A DNA stretch of 64,000 bases from Solen grandis (Eukaryota > Mollusca > Bivalvia > Adapedonta > Solenidae). This document shows positions 32,546 through 44,615 of the stretch, one piece after another. The translations under genes were made by a program, and so were the position numbers. Location: contig CM037777.1 of NCBI GenBank assembly GCA_021229015.1, positions 54,823,089 through 54,887,088 of the forward strand. The letters run 5' to 3'. Each line of letters opens with the position of its first letter. Positions within the stretch are counted from its first letter, which is position 1. The notes beneath the pieces are model-generated. The model was not told the origin of the DNA, made no database searches, and saw nothing but the letters and a program-made list of their open reading frames with translations.

Positions 32546-32753
32546 GTTATTGAATTCCTGTATGAAAATGTTATTATAGAGACTAAAATATCAAATAGAT
32601 GAAATTAATACTATTTTGTGTCTGAGACTTAACTCTTCAGGAGAATGATCAATTAGGTAACTTGGAGTATTATACACTGTGACAATGCATGTGATACCTC
32701 TCAAAACTGTGACACAGAGACTGCCTTATTACAATGTTTCCCATCACACCTAC

Positions 32754-32926
32754 CCCCTGATCCCTGCAAGTGGGATATTCTATGTCTATATTTAGAGTCT
32801 GCTGGGAGGAACCATTCACGGTGGAAGGAATCTTGAGCGTGTTGCTGCCAGGTAACGTTGGAGACAGTCGGTCCTCTGCAGGTTTCTCATTGGTTTTCTG
32901 TGGCTCCTTATTTTCCTTCTTCTCAC
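32754..32926 (-). CDS. Uncharacterised five-exon gene, exon 3
   Basis: A 173-nt exon, acceptor gttattttgcag, donor CAGGG|gtaggt. It begins with two bases that complete a Gly codon started by exon 2 and ends in phase 0. It encodes EKKENKEPQKTNEKPAEDRL and SPTLPGSNTLKIPS followed by NGSSQQTLNIDIEYPTCRDQ. The text is hydrophilic, Lys/Glu-rich and probably disordered, a linker between the N-terminal and C-terminal conserved parts. No domain is recognised. A few bases of freedom remain at the donor because of the G run. Confidence 0.72.
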
Positions 32927-33011
32927 CTGCAAAATAACAAATTGTCAACCAATAACGTTTACTGGAACTGATTTCACCAACAATACTTAGCGCTAAGTAA
33001 AACTTAAATTC

Positions 33012-33253
33012 TTAACCCTTTCCCTCATAGAGGACACCATGAAAAGACCTATGCGAACAGCATAAAACCAGATCAGCCTGCGAGTAACTCACAGGCTGAT
33101 CAGGTTTTATGCTGTTCGCTGCTCCTCAGTGGTCTGGAAATGAGGATTTTGTAATTAAATTTGGTAAGGTTTAACTGTGGTTTTCTGCAGATCAGGCTTT
33201 ATGTGGTACCTACTGAGTGCGTCAAAATGAGTCTATATGAGGGAACGGGTTAA
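33012..33253 (+). mobile_element. TTAA-bounded MITE, copy C
   Basis: Full-length member with central palindrome. Termini ttaaccctttccctcatag and gagggaacgggttaa. Confidence 0.92.
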
Positions 33254-33874
33254 ACTTAAGGTAGATACAAATTCCACCATTACTATTTTATGAAATATTC
33301 AAGTACATGCCTAGGTTGAAAGGCATTATTACCTTAATAACTAACAAAATTGATAAGAAATGAAAAATCTGGGTATTTCTAATTGAGAAACAATACAAAT
33401 GAAATTTTGCCCTTTAGTATTTAAGTTTTACTTAGTGCTAAGACTTGTTGCTGGAATTCGACCAAGAGATCTAAATAGCGTATAAAACGCTAAAAACTAC
33501 TCTGCTGATTGCCAAGATGTCAAAACAAGATTATACATATGAAACAACTGATAATGTTGTTACCAAGCTAAGGACTGACCATTATAAGAAGAATTCCACC
33601 ACTCTAAGCTAAGTTTACCTTTTTGTAATTTCCAGGAGTATCTAAATGGCTTCATCTTCAACTCATGTAACCTGGGTCAGATTCCACCAACAATTCATTG
33701 CGCTATAAAACTTAAATACTAAAAGCGAATTTCACTAATCCTGTTTCTCTCATGAAAATAACCAAATATTTCATTTTGTAACAATTATTGTTAGCTTCCT
33801 ATTCATCTTTCCTTTGAAGATAATAGAGCAGTAATCCATGCAATAGGTTTTCAAAATCTGAAGAGTAAATGTCC
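33254..33874 (-). other. Intron 2 stretch, unassigned
   Basis: Short repeated phrases such as ttagtgct near aattccaccaa are seen, but no gene. Confidence 0.4.
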
Positions 33875-34130
33875 AGTGAAAAATTAGTGCATGGCGAGTG
33901 AAAATTAGTGCATGGCGAGTGAAAAATAGTGCATGGAGAGTGAAAAATTAATGCATGGCGAGTGAAAATTAGTGCATGGCGAGTGAAAAATTAGTGCATG
34001 GCAAGTGAAAATTAGTGCATGGCAAGTGAAAATTAGTGCATGGCGAGTGAAAAATTAGTGCATGGCAAGTGAAAATTAGTGCATGGCGAGTGAAAATTAG
34101 TGCATGGCAAGTGAAAAATTAGTGCATTGC
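33875..34130. repeat. Minisatellite of about 21 bp, roughly 12 copies
   Basis: Unit gtgaaaattagtgcatggcg, with length variants of 20-22 bp. Confidence 0.93.
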
Positions 34131-34620
34131 AATGACAAACATCAGAACAATTCTTTGTAATTTTCTTGATTTTTCTATCTTTAATGTTGGGAGGGCTAGG
34201 TATAGAGAGAGATAATTCTAGGAATTTTACATGCAAGCATATATATTTAGGACAACCTAGGAACATTGGAAAACCAGTATGTAACCATAAATTCTGAAAG
34301 GAATATCTCAGATAACATTGGTATATTGGTAAATTATGTATCAGATTTACCACAAATCCTCCTCTGCCATTATTGATATATCCTCTTGTTTCCTTAATTT
34401 CTCTTACTTAGGGGAGTGGAAACTGACAGAATATTTCTTATAACAAAAAATGGTTAAAGTGAATATATACACTTGAAAGCAAACTTAAATTCACAATTTT
34501 ATATGCACATATATAGTCTCAACTAGCAGGGACTACTGCTATTGATGTTGATACTGATTACTGAACAAAAATTATGGTTACAACAAGAATGATGATTGAT
34601 GATAATAATATGGTATAATG

Positions 34621-34638
34621 ACAACAATGATGATGACA

Positions 34639-34676
<38 letters not shown>
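34621..34676. repeat. (GAT)n-type microsatellite
   Basis: A run of GAT units with one early interruption. Confidence 0.95.
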
Positions 34677-36331
34677 CCTCCTGCCAATAATGAAGAATTC
34701 AACTTCAATTTTATCATAAGATTACCATGATGATACAGACAACTGGCCTGGTTTTTCTTTTTTTTTTTTATAGAATAATCAATGCTTCCAGAAAGTGAAT
34801 TTCTCATAGCGACAGTAAATCTCCAAATCTCATAAACATCTGCGTCACAAAAATTTTACTGTCACGCACAAAAAATGTGTATCATTCCTCACATTTATTT
34901 TCCAATTTACACTCTCTATCTTGACCTCATATACCTCAACCCCACCAACCCTTTCTGATTTCAATGAGCTTCTGGTATATATACATTTTGTATTGGGTTT
35001 CAGATAAACATCCAACCATCCTGCAGATCTCCAGGTTAGAATTTAACAGCTAAATTGCATCTACAGATTAAAATACCATCCTCATCGGAAGGTTTGCGTG
35101 ACTTGTGCAATCCTTTGTTTAAAACCTGTCTCTCTCAGCTCAGATAAACATACTGAAATATACTGAAATGAAAATTGAGACACACATGGAATAAGAACAT
35201 CTTCGTTCCCTGAAAATCTCAACATCTCTAGAATATCTGGGTGAAAACTTCTCGTCTATCAGAACTGCACCATCACGTTTCTGGCTATTTCAGATCGTTT
35301 ATGATGATTTTAAAATTATTCATATCAACAAACCTAGGAATGTTTCCTGGAGAATTTCAAAATAAACAATGAAAACATGCAAGTTTTTGTTTTTAGGAAC
35401 TGTACAATGTACATTTTCAATATGCTGATGTTCGAGTAAAATGGCTAGGGAGTTATTGATTTTTATATAATGTTTGTTATTGATTTCTGTTGCAGTAACG
35501 TGCCTTAATCAAATCATAACAAAATATGTGGTGCACGTGTGGGAGTCCAGATTTGATGTCGGGACATAAAAAAGGTTGCATTCACTGATGACTTTTTCTG
35601 AAACAATGAAAAATGAGATAAAACCCCATCATACACTGTGATGTAAAATCAATATAAAAGGTTACGATTGTACTGGTAAAATGATTTAATTGAAAAGATT
35701 TAGAACTTGAGAAAGGGCAAATTTAGAACTTGAAAAAAAAAGGCAATTAATGTGATTCAAAACCACTTCAAAATGAATGTGCATGTTGGTTTGACCAACA
35801 GGAAGCTGTACAAAACTCTGACTGAAAAATGTATGTTAAACCTTGCCTTCAATATATACTTTTGTTCAACAAACATATAGGGCAGGGATATATATGTAAT
35901 TGTGTTAATCAAAAACAAGAGAACCACATTCTGATGTTTTCAGTTGTCTTTTTTTTTTTTTTTTTTTTTTTAAGGGGAGATAAATTTGGTCAAAATGGAG
36001 TTATGGCCTTGATTAGTATTATACTAGCCCTTTAAAAAGTATGTGGAATTTTAATAGTTAAAAAATTATAGCCAAGGTTAAAGTTTTTCATGATGACTAT
36101 GTCACAGCCGACAACAGAGATGACAATACCTTGATTTTTTTTTCCAAAAACAGCAGAGCAAAGAATATGAGGAAAACTACTACATTTCGAGAGGATGGAA
36201 GTTGAGACATGATCAACACAATACATGTATAATGTCCTTATCTGCATCAGCACATCATGCAAGAATAAAACTGATTTTCATTCCAATGTTTCTACGGAAT
36301 ATTTCGAATGGTTAGATCAAACCTATTAAAA
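34677..36331 (-). other. Intron 2 stretch, mostly unassigned
   Basis: Contains a poly-T run (35949-35971) and, at 35755-35895, a segment that resembles 47990-48125 (shared aaaatgaat, tgcatgt, gctgtacaaa). No exon is supported. Confidence 0.4.
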
Positions 36332-36513
36332 TACAGTCAAACCTGTCTTAAGCGGTCAGTCAAGGGAACAATTGAAAGTGGCCGCTAAAGAGAGATGACT
36401 GCTAAATAAAGGTTAAACATATTACCAAAATGCTAGTGTCGTACATTAAAACTAACTGCTAAATGCACTTTGACCACTTAATACAGGGGGCCGCTAATAC
36501 AGGTGCAACTGTA
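36332..36513. mobile_element. MITE, second copy of the family at 8706-8888
   Basis: Termini tacagtcaaacctgtctta and the inverted taatacaggtgcaactgta, with the same internal order of text. Confidence 0.88.
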
Positions 36514-36578
36514 TGCACAAAAATAACTTGATTTAGACCCACCTTGTGCTAAGATTAATTGGCCTCAATATTCAGATC

Positions 36579-37042
36579 TATGGTGGCATATTTCTGCCAC
36601 TTATCCACTTAGCTATGTCGAAACTTTTCTGTAAAACTGTCACATATACAGTTAGTATCTGGCAAATAGAAAACTTTCGTGTTATCCTCTTAGGTATCTT
36701 AACAGAACAAAACTGCCTGTTAGTGCCCACTACTGTCAACCATATATTCACTTAAGATAACTGGATATCTCGCCTTTTTCAAGTTAGTCAGTTAAATTAT
36801 GTGGATAACAGGCATTTTTTCACATAAATATCTGGAAAAAAAAACATGACATACAGATTACCTAAGTGGATATGTGATTGGCAGTAGTGGGCACTAACAG
36901 ACAGTTAAGTCCTGTTAAGATACCTAAGTTGATAACTTGAAAATTTTCTACTTTCTTGATAATAACTGAATATGTGACAATTTTTCAGAAAAGTTTCTAC
37001 ATAGCTAAGTGGATAAGTGGCTGGCAGAAATATGCCACCATA
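36579..37042. mobile_element. Long foldback element (464 bp)
   Basis: Left end tatggtggcatatttctgcc and right end ggcagaaatatgccaccata are inverse. The pairing continues inward through cacttatccacttagctatg, actgtcacatat, gttaagtcctgttaagatac-like text and tagtgcccactactg, so each arm is about 200 bp with a short loop around 36790-36860. It is bounded by TA. Confidence 0.9.
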
Positions 37043-37151
37043 CAATCTTTAGAGTTACTGTTTTACTTACTCGGAATGAAATCAAAACTTATTTAAATGA
37101 TCATAATGGCATGTATAGTTCAAGGTTCAGTGGAAATCAGTTATTTACAAA

Positions 37152-37360
37152 TCCTGGTGGCCGATTGGTTTGAGTATCTGACCAGAAATCAGGAGGTTAA
37201 TTGTGGGTTCCATCCTCAGGCACAACATACCAAAGTCATAAAAAAATGGTACTGGTATAGTAAGCTCCCTTGCTTGGTGCTCTGCAAATAAGGTTAGTTT
37301 CAGGACTGGTTGACCCAGTGTCAGGATAATGTGACAAGGTGTAGTTTCATGCCAGGGGAG
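37152..37360 (+). mobile_element. tRNA-derived SINE, 3'-shortened copy
   Basis: Starts tggtggccgattggtttgag, with a B-box-like gtgggttccatcc. It shares the body (accaaagtcataaaaaaatg, agctcccttgcttgg, ggataatgtgac) with the SINE at 38775-39035. Confidence 0.75.
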
Positions 37361-37578
37361 AGCTAATCAGAGGTTTGTTTTAGAAGCATAGTTTAAGCAA
37401 AGACCTAAATCAACAGATTAACTATTGAAATAAGCGTGTGAAGGAAATCTCGTCTACTCTTAGCGTTACCAAGATATTGAGACAAAATGAAGGTGTGCTA
37501 AGGAAGTAACTACAGCACAGAGTTGTGTGAACGTATTGACAACTTTCTGGCTATTTTTATCCATTAAGGTGTGTATGC

Positions 37579-37660
37579 AGGCAGAGTAGCTCAGTCGGTC
37601 AGAGCATTCGCCCTGAAAGCAAAAGTGCCCGGGTTCAAGTTCCGGTCAGGCTGCACATTT
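37579..37660 (+). mobile_element. tRNA-like SINE head
   Basis: A-box-like tagctcagtcgg and B-box-like gggttcaagttcc at tRNA spacing, with a D stem (gctc/gagc) and a T stem. The acceptor ends do not pair well (ggcagag against tcaggct), so a SINE head or tRNA pseudogene is more likely than a working tRNA gene. Confidence 0.6.
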
Positions 37661-37887
37661 ATCTCACCCTGTGACATATTAAGTATATTCCCAAATGCAT
37701 CAGTATATTCCCTTCAAATGTATTAAATTCTATTGTTATTTTGCTATCACTTCAAACTGAACTCTCATTCTGACACGCATCTCCAGGAATTCACGTCGAG
37801 AATATACGTTATTTCGCCGAGTTGCTTATCTCTTTGTTTAGGTCTTTGGTTTAAGTAAGAAAATGGCAAAGCCCAGGGTTTTTCTCA

Positions 37888-38040
37888 TGAATATTTCAAA
37901 TAGGGGGTAAAGTGACCCCCTGATATGTAGATAAAGAGACCAATTTTGAAGTATTTGGGGGTCATTTAGAAAATGTGAGAGTCAAAATAGACAATTTTTT
38001 GTACCATAGAAAATCCTGAAAGTCTCAGGGATGTTTTAAC
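37888..38040. repeat. Dispersed repeat, partner at 21900-22030
   Basis: Shares gggggtaaagtgacccc-like, ttgggggtca and gagtcaaaat segments with the partner. Confidence 0.5.
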
Positions 38041-38774
38041 AGGGTTAAATAATACAGTATGTCTACATAAAAGAAACAGCAGGGTGTCTATAACAGATTG
38101 TTGCCATGAACCATTAACTTCGACAGAAAGCCGCAACTAATGAAAAACCATTTGCTCTATTGGCTAAAGTCACCCTATGAGTTATATTTGGTGTCAATGG
38201 AAGTTATATTTGTACCATCAAACAGTATTGATTTTGTAGTCTAAAAGAGATACCATCATTCTCAACTGCCATCAATTGCAAGTAATGGACAAATTTTATT
38301 TAAGCACACAGACTTTTGCTGGATCTTGATAAATAATTAAACTGTTTGTCTTGGATCATCTGAAGAATGGTCACGGAAACAACTCCCATTTGTTTCAGAG
38401 TTAATTTACGTGTAATGTGTTTGATTCAAAATAAATGGTAAAATGGAAGACCAGTTTACTCCTTTTCTCCAAGAAATATTGGTTTTTAACATCTTGCATG
38501 TTCGCATTTCTCATGATGATAAATGAGATTGTTCCTGGATTGATCCTGTACACTTTAAAGAAAGAATTTTAAGCAAATTGATAGAAATATCAGTACAGGA
38601 GATTTTCCTCATTTCTACACTGAAATTTCATTTGAAGGATGTTCCATTCCATCATCATTCTTGTAGTATGCATTTATTTGACTCATTTTTCAATTATGTA
38701 GAAAAGGTTGCGCATGATTCACAAGAATAAAGTTTTTCTTATTTGTCAAAATTTAACCCCACCCACTACAGAAG

Positions 38775-39035
38775 CCATTTTGATGTTTGTTTGTTCTTTT
38801 GTTGGGTTTAACGTCCAACCAACTGTATTTCAGTGATACCACACCCAGTCACATTATCCTGATACCGTGCCAGCCAGTCCTTCAACTAACCTTATATGCT
38901 GAGAACCAAGCAAGGGAGCTATAAAAAGTACCATTTTTTACGACTTTGGTATGGGGATAGAACCCAACGACCTCCCGCTCCTGAGGTGGACGCTCTAACC
39001 ACTCGACACCGGGGACGGTCCATTTTGATGTTTGT
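38775..39035 (-). mobile_element. Full tRNA-derived SINE with a 16-bp TSD
   Basis: The target duplication ccattttgatgtttgt is at 38775-38790 and 39020-39035. The element is on the minus strand: tRNA-like head with A box gagtggttagagcg and B box gggttctatcccc, then the body, then a 3' end reading ggacgttaaacccaac before the tail. The same 3' end is inserted at the MyD88 exon border (9091-9200). Confidence 0.9.
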
Positions 39036-39297
39036 ATACCTTAAAATAATTGTTATCAGAGCTTTTTCATAAATACTTGCTTGACTGTGACATTCATTAA
39101 CAAAGTCAAGAGCTATCACTGAAGACTATTAATATTCCCTATATATTACCTTACACAACAAATGAGTTTAAAACTAGCCCTCAGATGGGGCTTATCACTT
39201 TGTCTTTGATATATGGTCCCGACCATGAAATGGGTTATAGCTCTACATATGATCAATTAAAAAAAGTGGTTATATAATAAGGAGTTATAATGTCTGC

Positions 39298-39412
39298 AAC
39301 AAACAAGAGTGTTCTTTACATGTATCACCTGCTGAAAACTGACAGACTGACGATGGAAAAGTGATCCCTATGTGTCACCTCTGCTTACAGCAGGTGACAC
39401 ATAATAGGGAGC
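39298..39412 (+). mobile_element. Very short hairpin-ended element
   Basis: Starts aacaagagtgttctttaca and tcacctgctg and ends with the hairpin gtgtcacctctgcttacagc followed by aggtgacac. The start and end logic is that of the tandem-core elements, but with no core. Confidence 0.5.
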
Positions 39413-39469
39413 TCTCTGTAATACAGAGCACTTGACTATTTACAATGCTTATTCGTAAACTTATTGCTG

Positions 39470-39870
39470 AGATATAAGCATGAGAGTATATAATTTATAT
39501 GTATATGTTGCAAGCAAAACTTTAACCAAAATTTTCAAATTGTAAAAGGGGCCATAACTAAAAATAAATTCAATCAAGTTGTCTAACTTGATGGACTTAT
39601 TTATGAAGTTTCAAGTCAATCCCATTACTGATTGCTGAGATATAAGCATGAGGGTATATATATGTTGTATGCAGAACTTAACCTAAATATCTTAGTTCGA
39701 AAAGGACCATAATTTGAAATAAATTTGGTAAACATTTATCTTTCATGTTTGTTTGATTTGATAATCAATAAGCATAGCTATTAATAAATTAAAAATTTAA
39801 TTTTAGTTACAAGCAAAACTTTAACCAAAAGTTATAAAGGACACATAGTTAACAGTAAGTTCAGTCAAGC
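39470..39870. repeat. Degenerate tandem repeat of about 180 bp, interrupted by MITE copy D
   Basis: Phrases tgctgagatataagcatgag and aagtttcaagtcaatccca recur near 39468, 39628 and, after the MITE, near 40160. Confidence 0.6.
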
Positions 39871-40110
39871 TTAACCCTTTCCCTCATAGAGGACACCATG
39901 AAAAGACCTATGCGAACAGCATAAAACCAGATCAGCCTGCGAGTAACTCACAGGCTGATCAGGTTCTATGCTGTTCGCTGCTCCTCAGTGGTCTGGAAAT
40001 AAGGATTTTATAATTAAATTTGGTAAGGTTTAACTGTTTTTCTGCAGATCAGGCTTTATGTGATACCTATTGAGTGCATCAAAATGAGTCTATATGAGGG
40101 AAAGGGTTAA
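39871..40110 (+). mobile_element. TTAA-bounded MITE, copy D
   Basis: Full-length with central palindrome, inserted into a degenerate repeat array. Confidence 0.92.
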
Positions 40111-40821
40111 CCTACTTCTTTGGAATGATACACCTGAACACCTTTATCAAATTTAAGTAAATCCCATAACTGATTACTGAGATAAAAGCATTGCTTGCAA
40201 AACATCTATAAAAATCTCAAAGTCCAAAAAGGGCCATAATCCAAGACAGAGTTATCTGTATTTGTCTGCTGATTGGTCTTAATTATCATGACAGATCATT
40301 ATCCAAATATAAATGTTACGTATCAACAACAGTTCCAAAATTTCATTTTAACTTGAGTGTTAAGAAGGGTACGAAATGTGACGTACATGGCGCGACATGA
40401 TGACTAATGAACATGATTCCTACAGTTTGTAACTAGAGCTATAATCAAGGATGATGAACACCTTAATTATGGCCATAGCTGAGCCTTAGTTGGTGTGCAG
40501 AACCAAGCTAGGGTCGCAGAGGCAATTGCTCCCCTGGGAATATTTTTTCTCTAGGATGCATGTAGGTGCATTATCTGGCAAATCTGGAGCCAAAAATGTA
40601 CTAACAACACATGCATGGTTTTCGTGCATGTTTGAATATATTTTTAGAAATATAATGTGCAGTCCTTAAATGCCTACATCGGAGCTCACAATAATGCCTT
40701 GGCTTAGCAATATGAAGAGATATGGGACAATCTGCATAATTCATACATCAAGGAACGAGAGGAACTCTAGGCCAACCCACATTTAGTAATCAAGGAAATG
40801 GAAGAGATTTGCGAGTCTTAC

Positions 40822-40847
40822 CGTACATTGGCAGTGCTTTATAAAGT
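40822..40847 (-). CDS. Uncharacterised five-exon gene, exon 2 (26-nt microexon)
   Basis: Acceptor ttttccttttttcttag and donor TACG|gtaaga flank 26 bases that read LYKALPMY with one codon base at each edge. The leading base completes a Gln codon with the last two bases of exon 1, and the trailing base completes a Gly codon with exon 3. Both junctions being in phase, with a textbook pyrimidine tract, makes this plausible despite the length. A chance splice-like pair is the alternative. Confidence 0.5.
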
Positions 40848-43375
40848 CTAAGAAAAAAGGAAAATAACTCTTAATATTTAGAGAGAGATGAATGATAAAT
40901 GGACTTGTGATGGACCTTCTGCCAATGAGCAACTGTGCAAAGTATCATTTCTTTTCAAGATACTGAACTTGTTGTAAAACTGAACGCGACTGATGAACAA
41001 GGCCCATGATTTCTATATATAGCTTGCACTTTAATTAATCTTCAGTGACATTAACAGATGTTCTCTTGAATTTGCCTTACATTCATTTGACTGAGTGATT
41101 TTTCCCTGTAAAAATCCCACTCAGAATTCACATCTCCAGTCTCCAATCAGAGCCACTATGCTAAAACATGTAAATATCACTGCCGATATCCATAGCAAAT
41201 CCAAGTATATCATGCAGCTTTCATTTGTTCAGATGCATATATGATGTTTTCAGTCAATACAGATCCTCATCAACACAATAATATATCTCATAAAGTTATC
41301 TTGATTGTCAACATGTGGCATGATACCACACATAGTCATATTTTTCTGACCTAACCAGTTCTGAACTTCACGTATTGCCAGTTTTAAAGGGACTTGGTAG
41401 GCAAGGGTTCAAACTTACTACCTTGCGCATCAGACACAATAAGAAATATTTTACTGATAATTGAAGGATAATGAAGCCACAAAGTCGGGGAAGGATATTG
41501 TGTCAGGCCAACCAATCTCTAAACAAAACACTACAGCAAGTCTTGAATATGCAGGAGCCATGTTGGTCTCAGACTGGTTCCATAAACCAAGCAAGACAAT
41601 ATATTAAACCAGTCTGGAATGTGTGGAAGCCATATTTGGGTCAGACTGGTTCTGTCATGTAACCCATCTTGAACAGCTAGAACAATGCAATGTGTGGAGG
41701 CCATTTTAGAGTAAGACTGATTTTACAAACCAACCCATCTTGAGCTGAACGTTAATTTGAATATGTGGGAGTTATGTTGGTGTCAGACTGGTTCTATAAA
41801 ACAAACAATCTTGAACATTTACAACCAGTCTTGAATGTGTTGAAATGATGCACTCTCTTACACAGCTTACATTACATTCACCTCTGTGGTGGGCTCAGAA
41901 AGTAGTTCCAAATATGCGCAATCTATAAATAGAGACTGTACCATCATTCAACCGTTGTTGACATTTTGAATCTCATGTGATTAACACTGCTAGTCTCTCA
42001 GCACAAGATTCTCTTCATAATGACGTACAAGGCTATTCAGTCTGTCCATTTCATTTATTTACTGTGGATTGTTCCCATCTGCATAATATGGCAGGAAATA
42101 GCTCCCTTAATAAAAATAAAAAATATTATTTTCCATACGTTTTATGATTATTCAAAAAATATTTCTTCAATTATTCTATACTTTAGATCCTTAAAATACA
42201 TCTCAATGGGCGTTAAATGATTGCTTTCCTCTTGGACAAGAATCTTATCATTGTGCCCATTGCAGAGATGGTTTAGTGAGGAACGAACAACAACTCTGCT
42301 TGGAGATTGGGAATGATGTTGGTGTCACACTGATTCTATAACACAAACAATTTTGAGTAAAGAAAACCGGTCTAGAAAGTGTTGGAGCCAGATGAATTCA
42401 GATGAGGTGGCGAACTGTGATACTTGATAATTGTGCAATCTCTAGAGAACTGAACAAATCAAGTTTCTCCCACTTGACAAACTGGAAGCAATTTTATAAT
42501 TACAAGTTGTAGCTCAAGGTATTCAAGATGCAATATTCTGTTCAAGAAATTAAACCCCCAAAGGTAATGAAGGGTTTTGGGTCGCGTAAAGCGAAAACTG
42601 CTTAATAAATCAACTTTACATAGAATGTATGTTAGGGTGGAATATAAAATGGCTGTTTAAAAAAATGTCATTAATTTTTTAGATGTGACACTGACAGAAG
42701 GGAAAGACAAATTTTTCAATCTTGTCTTAATTTGTGACTTGATAAAAAAATATGTCAGGTGAAGGGAAGAATATCCATTTCCATTGTCCCTGAAGAGACT
42801 GAAAATGGATCATACTAGTGATTACAGAACTGGTTATCCAATAGCTATGATGGAATAATTGGTAGTCAAAGGTTTACATGGTTCACACAGAAGAATGCAT
42901 GGTTTTGTTTGTGATACTTTTTGTGAACAGCTGACCTTAAACTATGAATTGGAGAGAAGGGGCTTAAATTTTCACAACTAAAAACTGCAAAGGTGCAAAT
43001 TGCTTTCTATAGCCAAAAATCTAAAAACTGCACAAAGGCAAATCTAAGGGATAGCTGGTATAGACAGGAATCTAATGCATTGATTATGCTTCCCTGTTGT
43101 AGAAGTAGTAGTAACACTAGCCAAGTCTTCAATCATATGATCAGGAACTGTGGGCAGAAAATGATGAGTTGGCCTTAATTATGCAGATATGATTCAGCGG
43201 TTGATTCATCCTGGTGATAAAATCATTTTGTAATTCAAATTGGGTCATATAGTCATACATTAGTCAAATAATCATAGAAAAAAAAAATAATTAGCAGAAG
43301 AAATAGACAAAGGAGCCAATCAATACAATTGAAATGGCATCTTTTTTGACAGTTTTAACAATACCCATCTTGATT
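40848..43375 (-). other. Intron 1 stretch with a degenerate repeat
   Basis: At 41500-41860, and again near 42300-42400, a unit of about 85-90 bp recurs (landmarks tcagactggttctataaa, caatcttgaac and gaatgtgtgg). No exon is supported in the rest. Confidence 0.5.
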
Positions 43376-43609
43376 TTAACCCTTTCCCTCATAGAGGAAA
43401 CCATGAAAAGACCTATGTGAACAACATAAAACCAGTAACTCGCAGGCTGATCAGGTTTTATGCTGTTTGCTGCTCCTCAGTGGTCTGGAAATGAGGACTT
43501 TATAATTAAATTTGGTAATGTTTAACTGTGCACGGGTTTTCTGCTGATCAGGCTTTATGTGGTACCTATTGAGTGCGTCAAAATGAGTCTATATAAGGGA
43601 AAGGGTTAA
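43376..43609 (+). mobile_element. TTAA-bounded MITE, copy E (left hairpin arm partly deleted)
   Basis: Termini intact; the left part of the palindrome is lost (ataaaaccagtaactcgcag). Confidence 0.9.
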
Positions 43610-43718
43610 CCAAGTTTCCAGCAAGTAAACCTTGAAGAGGCAAAACCCAAACAACTTGCACATTCCTTGAGTCAGATACTTTTTAAAGTACTTTCAGGGA
43701 GACATATAAGGGTTGTTC

Positions 43719-43878
43719 CAGGCCCAGTATTCTCGAAAATAAAAATAGTACTTTTTGGTACTGGTATTTTCATACTTATACTCAAACTATGCCCATTACT
43801 TTCAATAGCGATTTGAGTAGGAGACTCAAATTTGAGCATGAGATCGTACTTAGTACTTTCAAAAACACAGGGCCAGAA
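43719..43878. mobile_element. Small MITE with inverted termini
   Basis: Left end ggcccagtattctcgaaa and right end tttcaaaaacacagggcc are inverse with mismatches. An internal inverted pair surrounds tactcaaa and tttgagtag. Confidence 0.55.
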
Positions 43879-44199
43879 CTGGCTGGCCTGGTTTCAGGAC
43901 AATGTTACTGGGGTTGATATCACGCAACTTGTCTGCAGTGTTGTATGCAAGTCAGGGAGCTGCGACAATACTTGTCTCATGCAGACAAAGTCCTCTAATA
44001 GCACAAATTCCGCTATCATCGGGAGTAAAGCAAAGCCAAGCGAACAAACTTTTAAAGAAGACTCATGTATGATGTCACTGTAATAATCATTATTCATCTA
44101 TCAATACCAGACATACGAATCCTTTCCTTAGTTTAAACCTTATTTCTTAATCGATTAAATTGTTAAACATGTCCTCACACCATTTATAAATACTCTAGA

Positions 44200-44330
44200 C
44201 AGCGCGAATTCATCATTGTGGGAAGAAACTGGTAGTATCAGGAGAAAACCTGATATGGCAACATTAGTATCTGCTCTGGGAATCAAACCCAGGATGCACC
44301 GGTGAGAAGCAAAGTTTGTAACTACTACTA
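44200..44330 (-). mobile_element. tRNA-derived SINE fragment
   Basis: The minus strand has a B-box-like gggtttgattccc preceded by a tRNA-like segment. Confidence 0.45.
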
Positions 44331-44374
44331 TCCTGACACTCTCCAAATCTTTTTCCCAGCCAGCTACCAACTCT

Positions 44375-44615
44375 TGCTCCCTAACTTTTGTCTCCAGTTG
44401 GCTACTAAATCTTGTCCCCCATGCTGGTTTCGAACTTTTTTTTCATAATGCTGGCTACCAACTCTTGCCTTCATGCTAGGTACAAACTATTCCCCCCCAT
44501 GCTAGCTACCAACTCTTGCCTTTATGCTGGGTACCAACTATTGTTCCCCATGCTGGCTACCAACTATTGCCTTCATGCTGGGTACCAACTATTGCCCCCA
44601 GCCAGACACTAACTC
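44375..44615. repeat. Degenerate tandem repeat, about 32-33 bp unit
   Basis: Alternating units ccatgctggctaccaactct and ttcatgctgggtaccaacta, roughly seven copies. Confidence 0.85.

Noticed and set aside
37579..37660. Possible functional tRNA gene
   Set aside because: A and B boxes and the D and T stems are present, but the acceptor strands do not pair, and similar heads occur in SINEs nearby.
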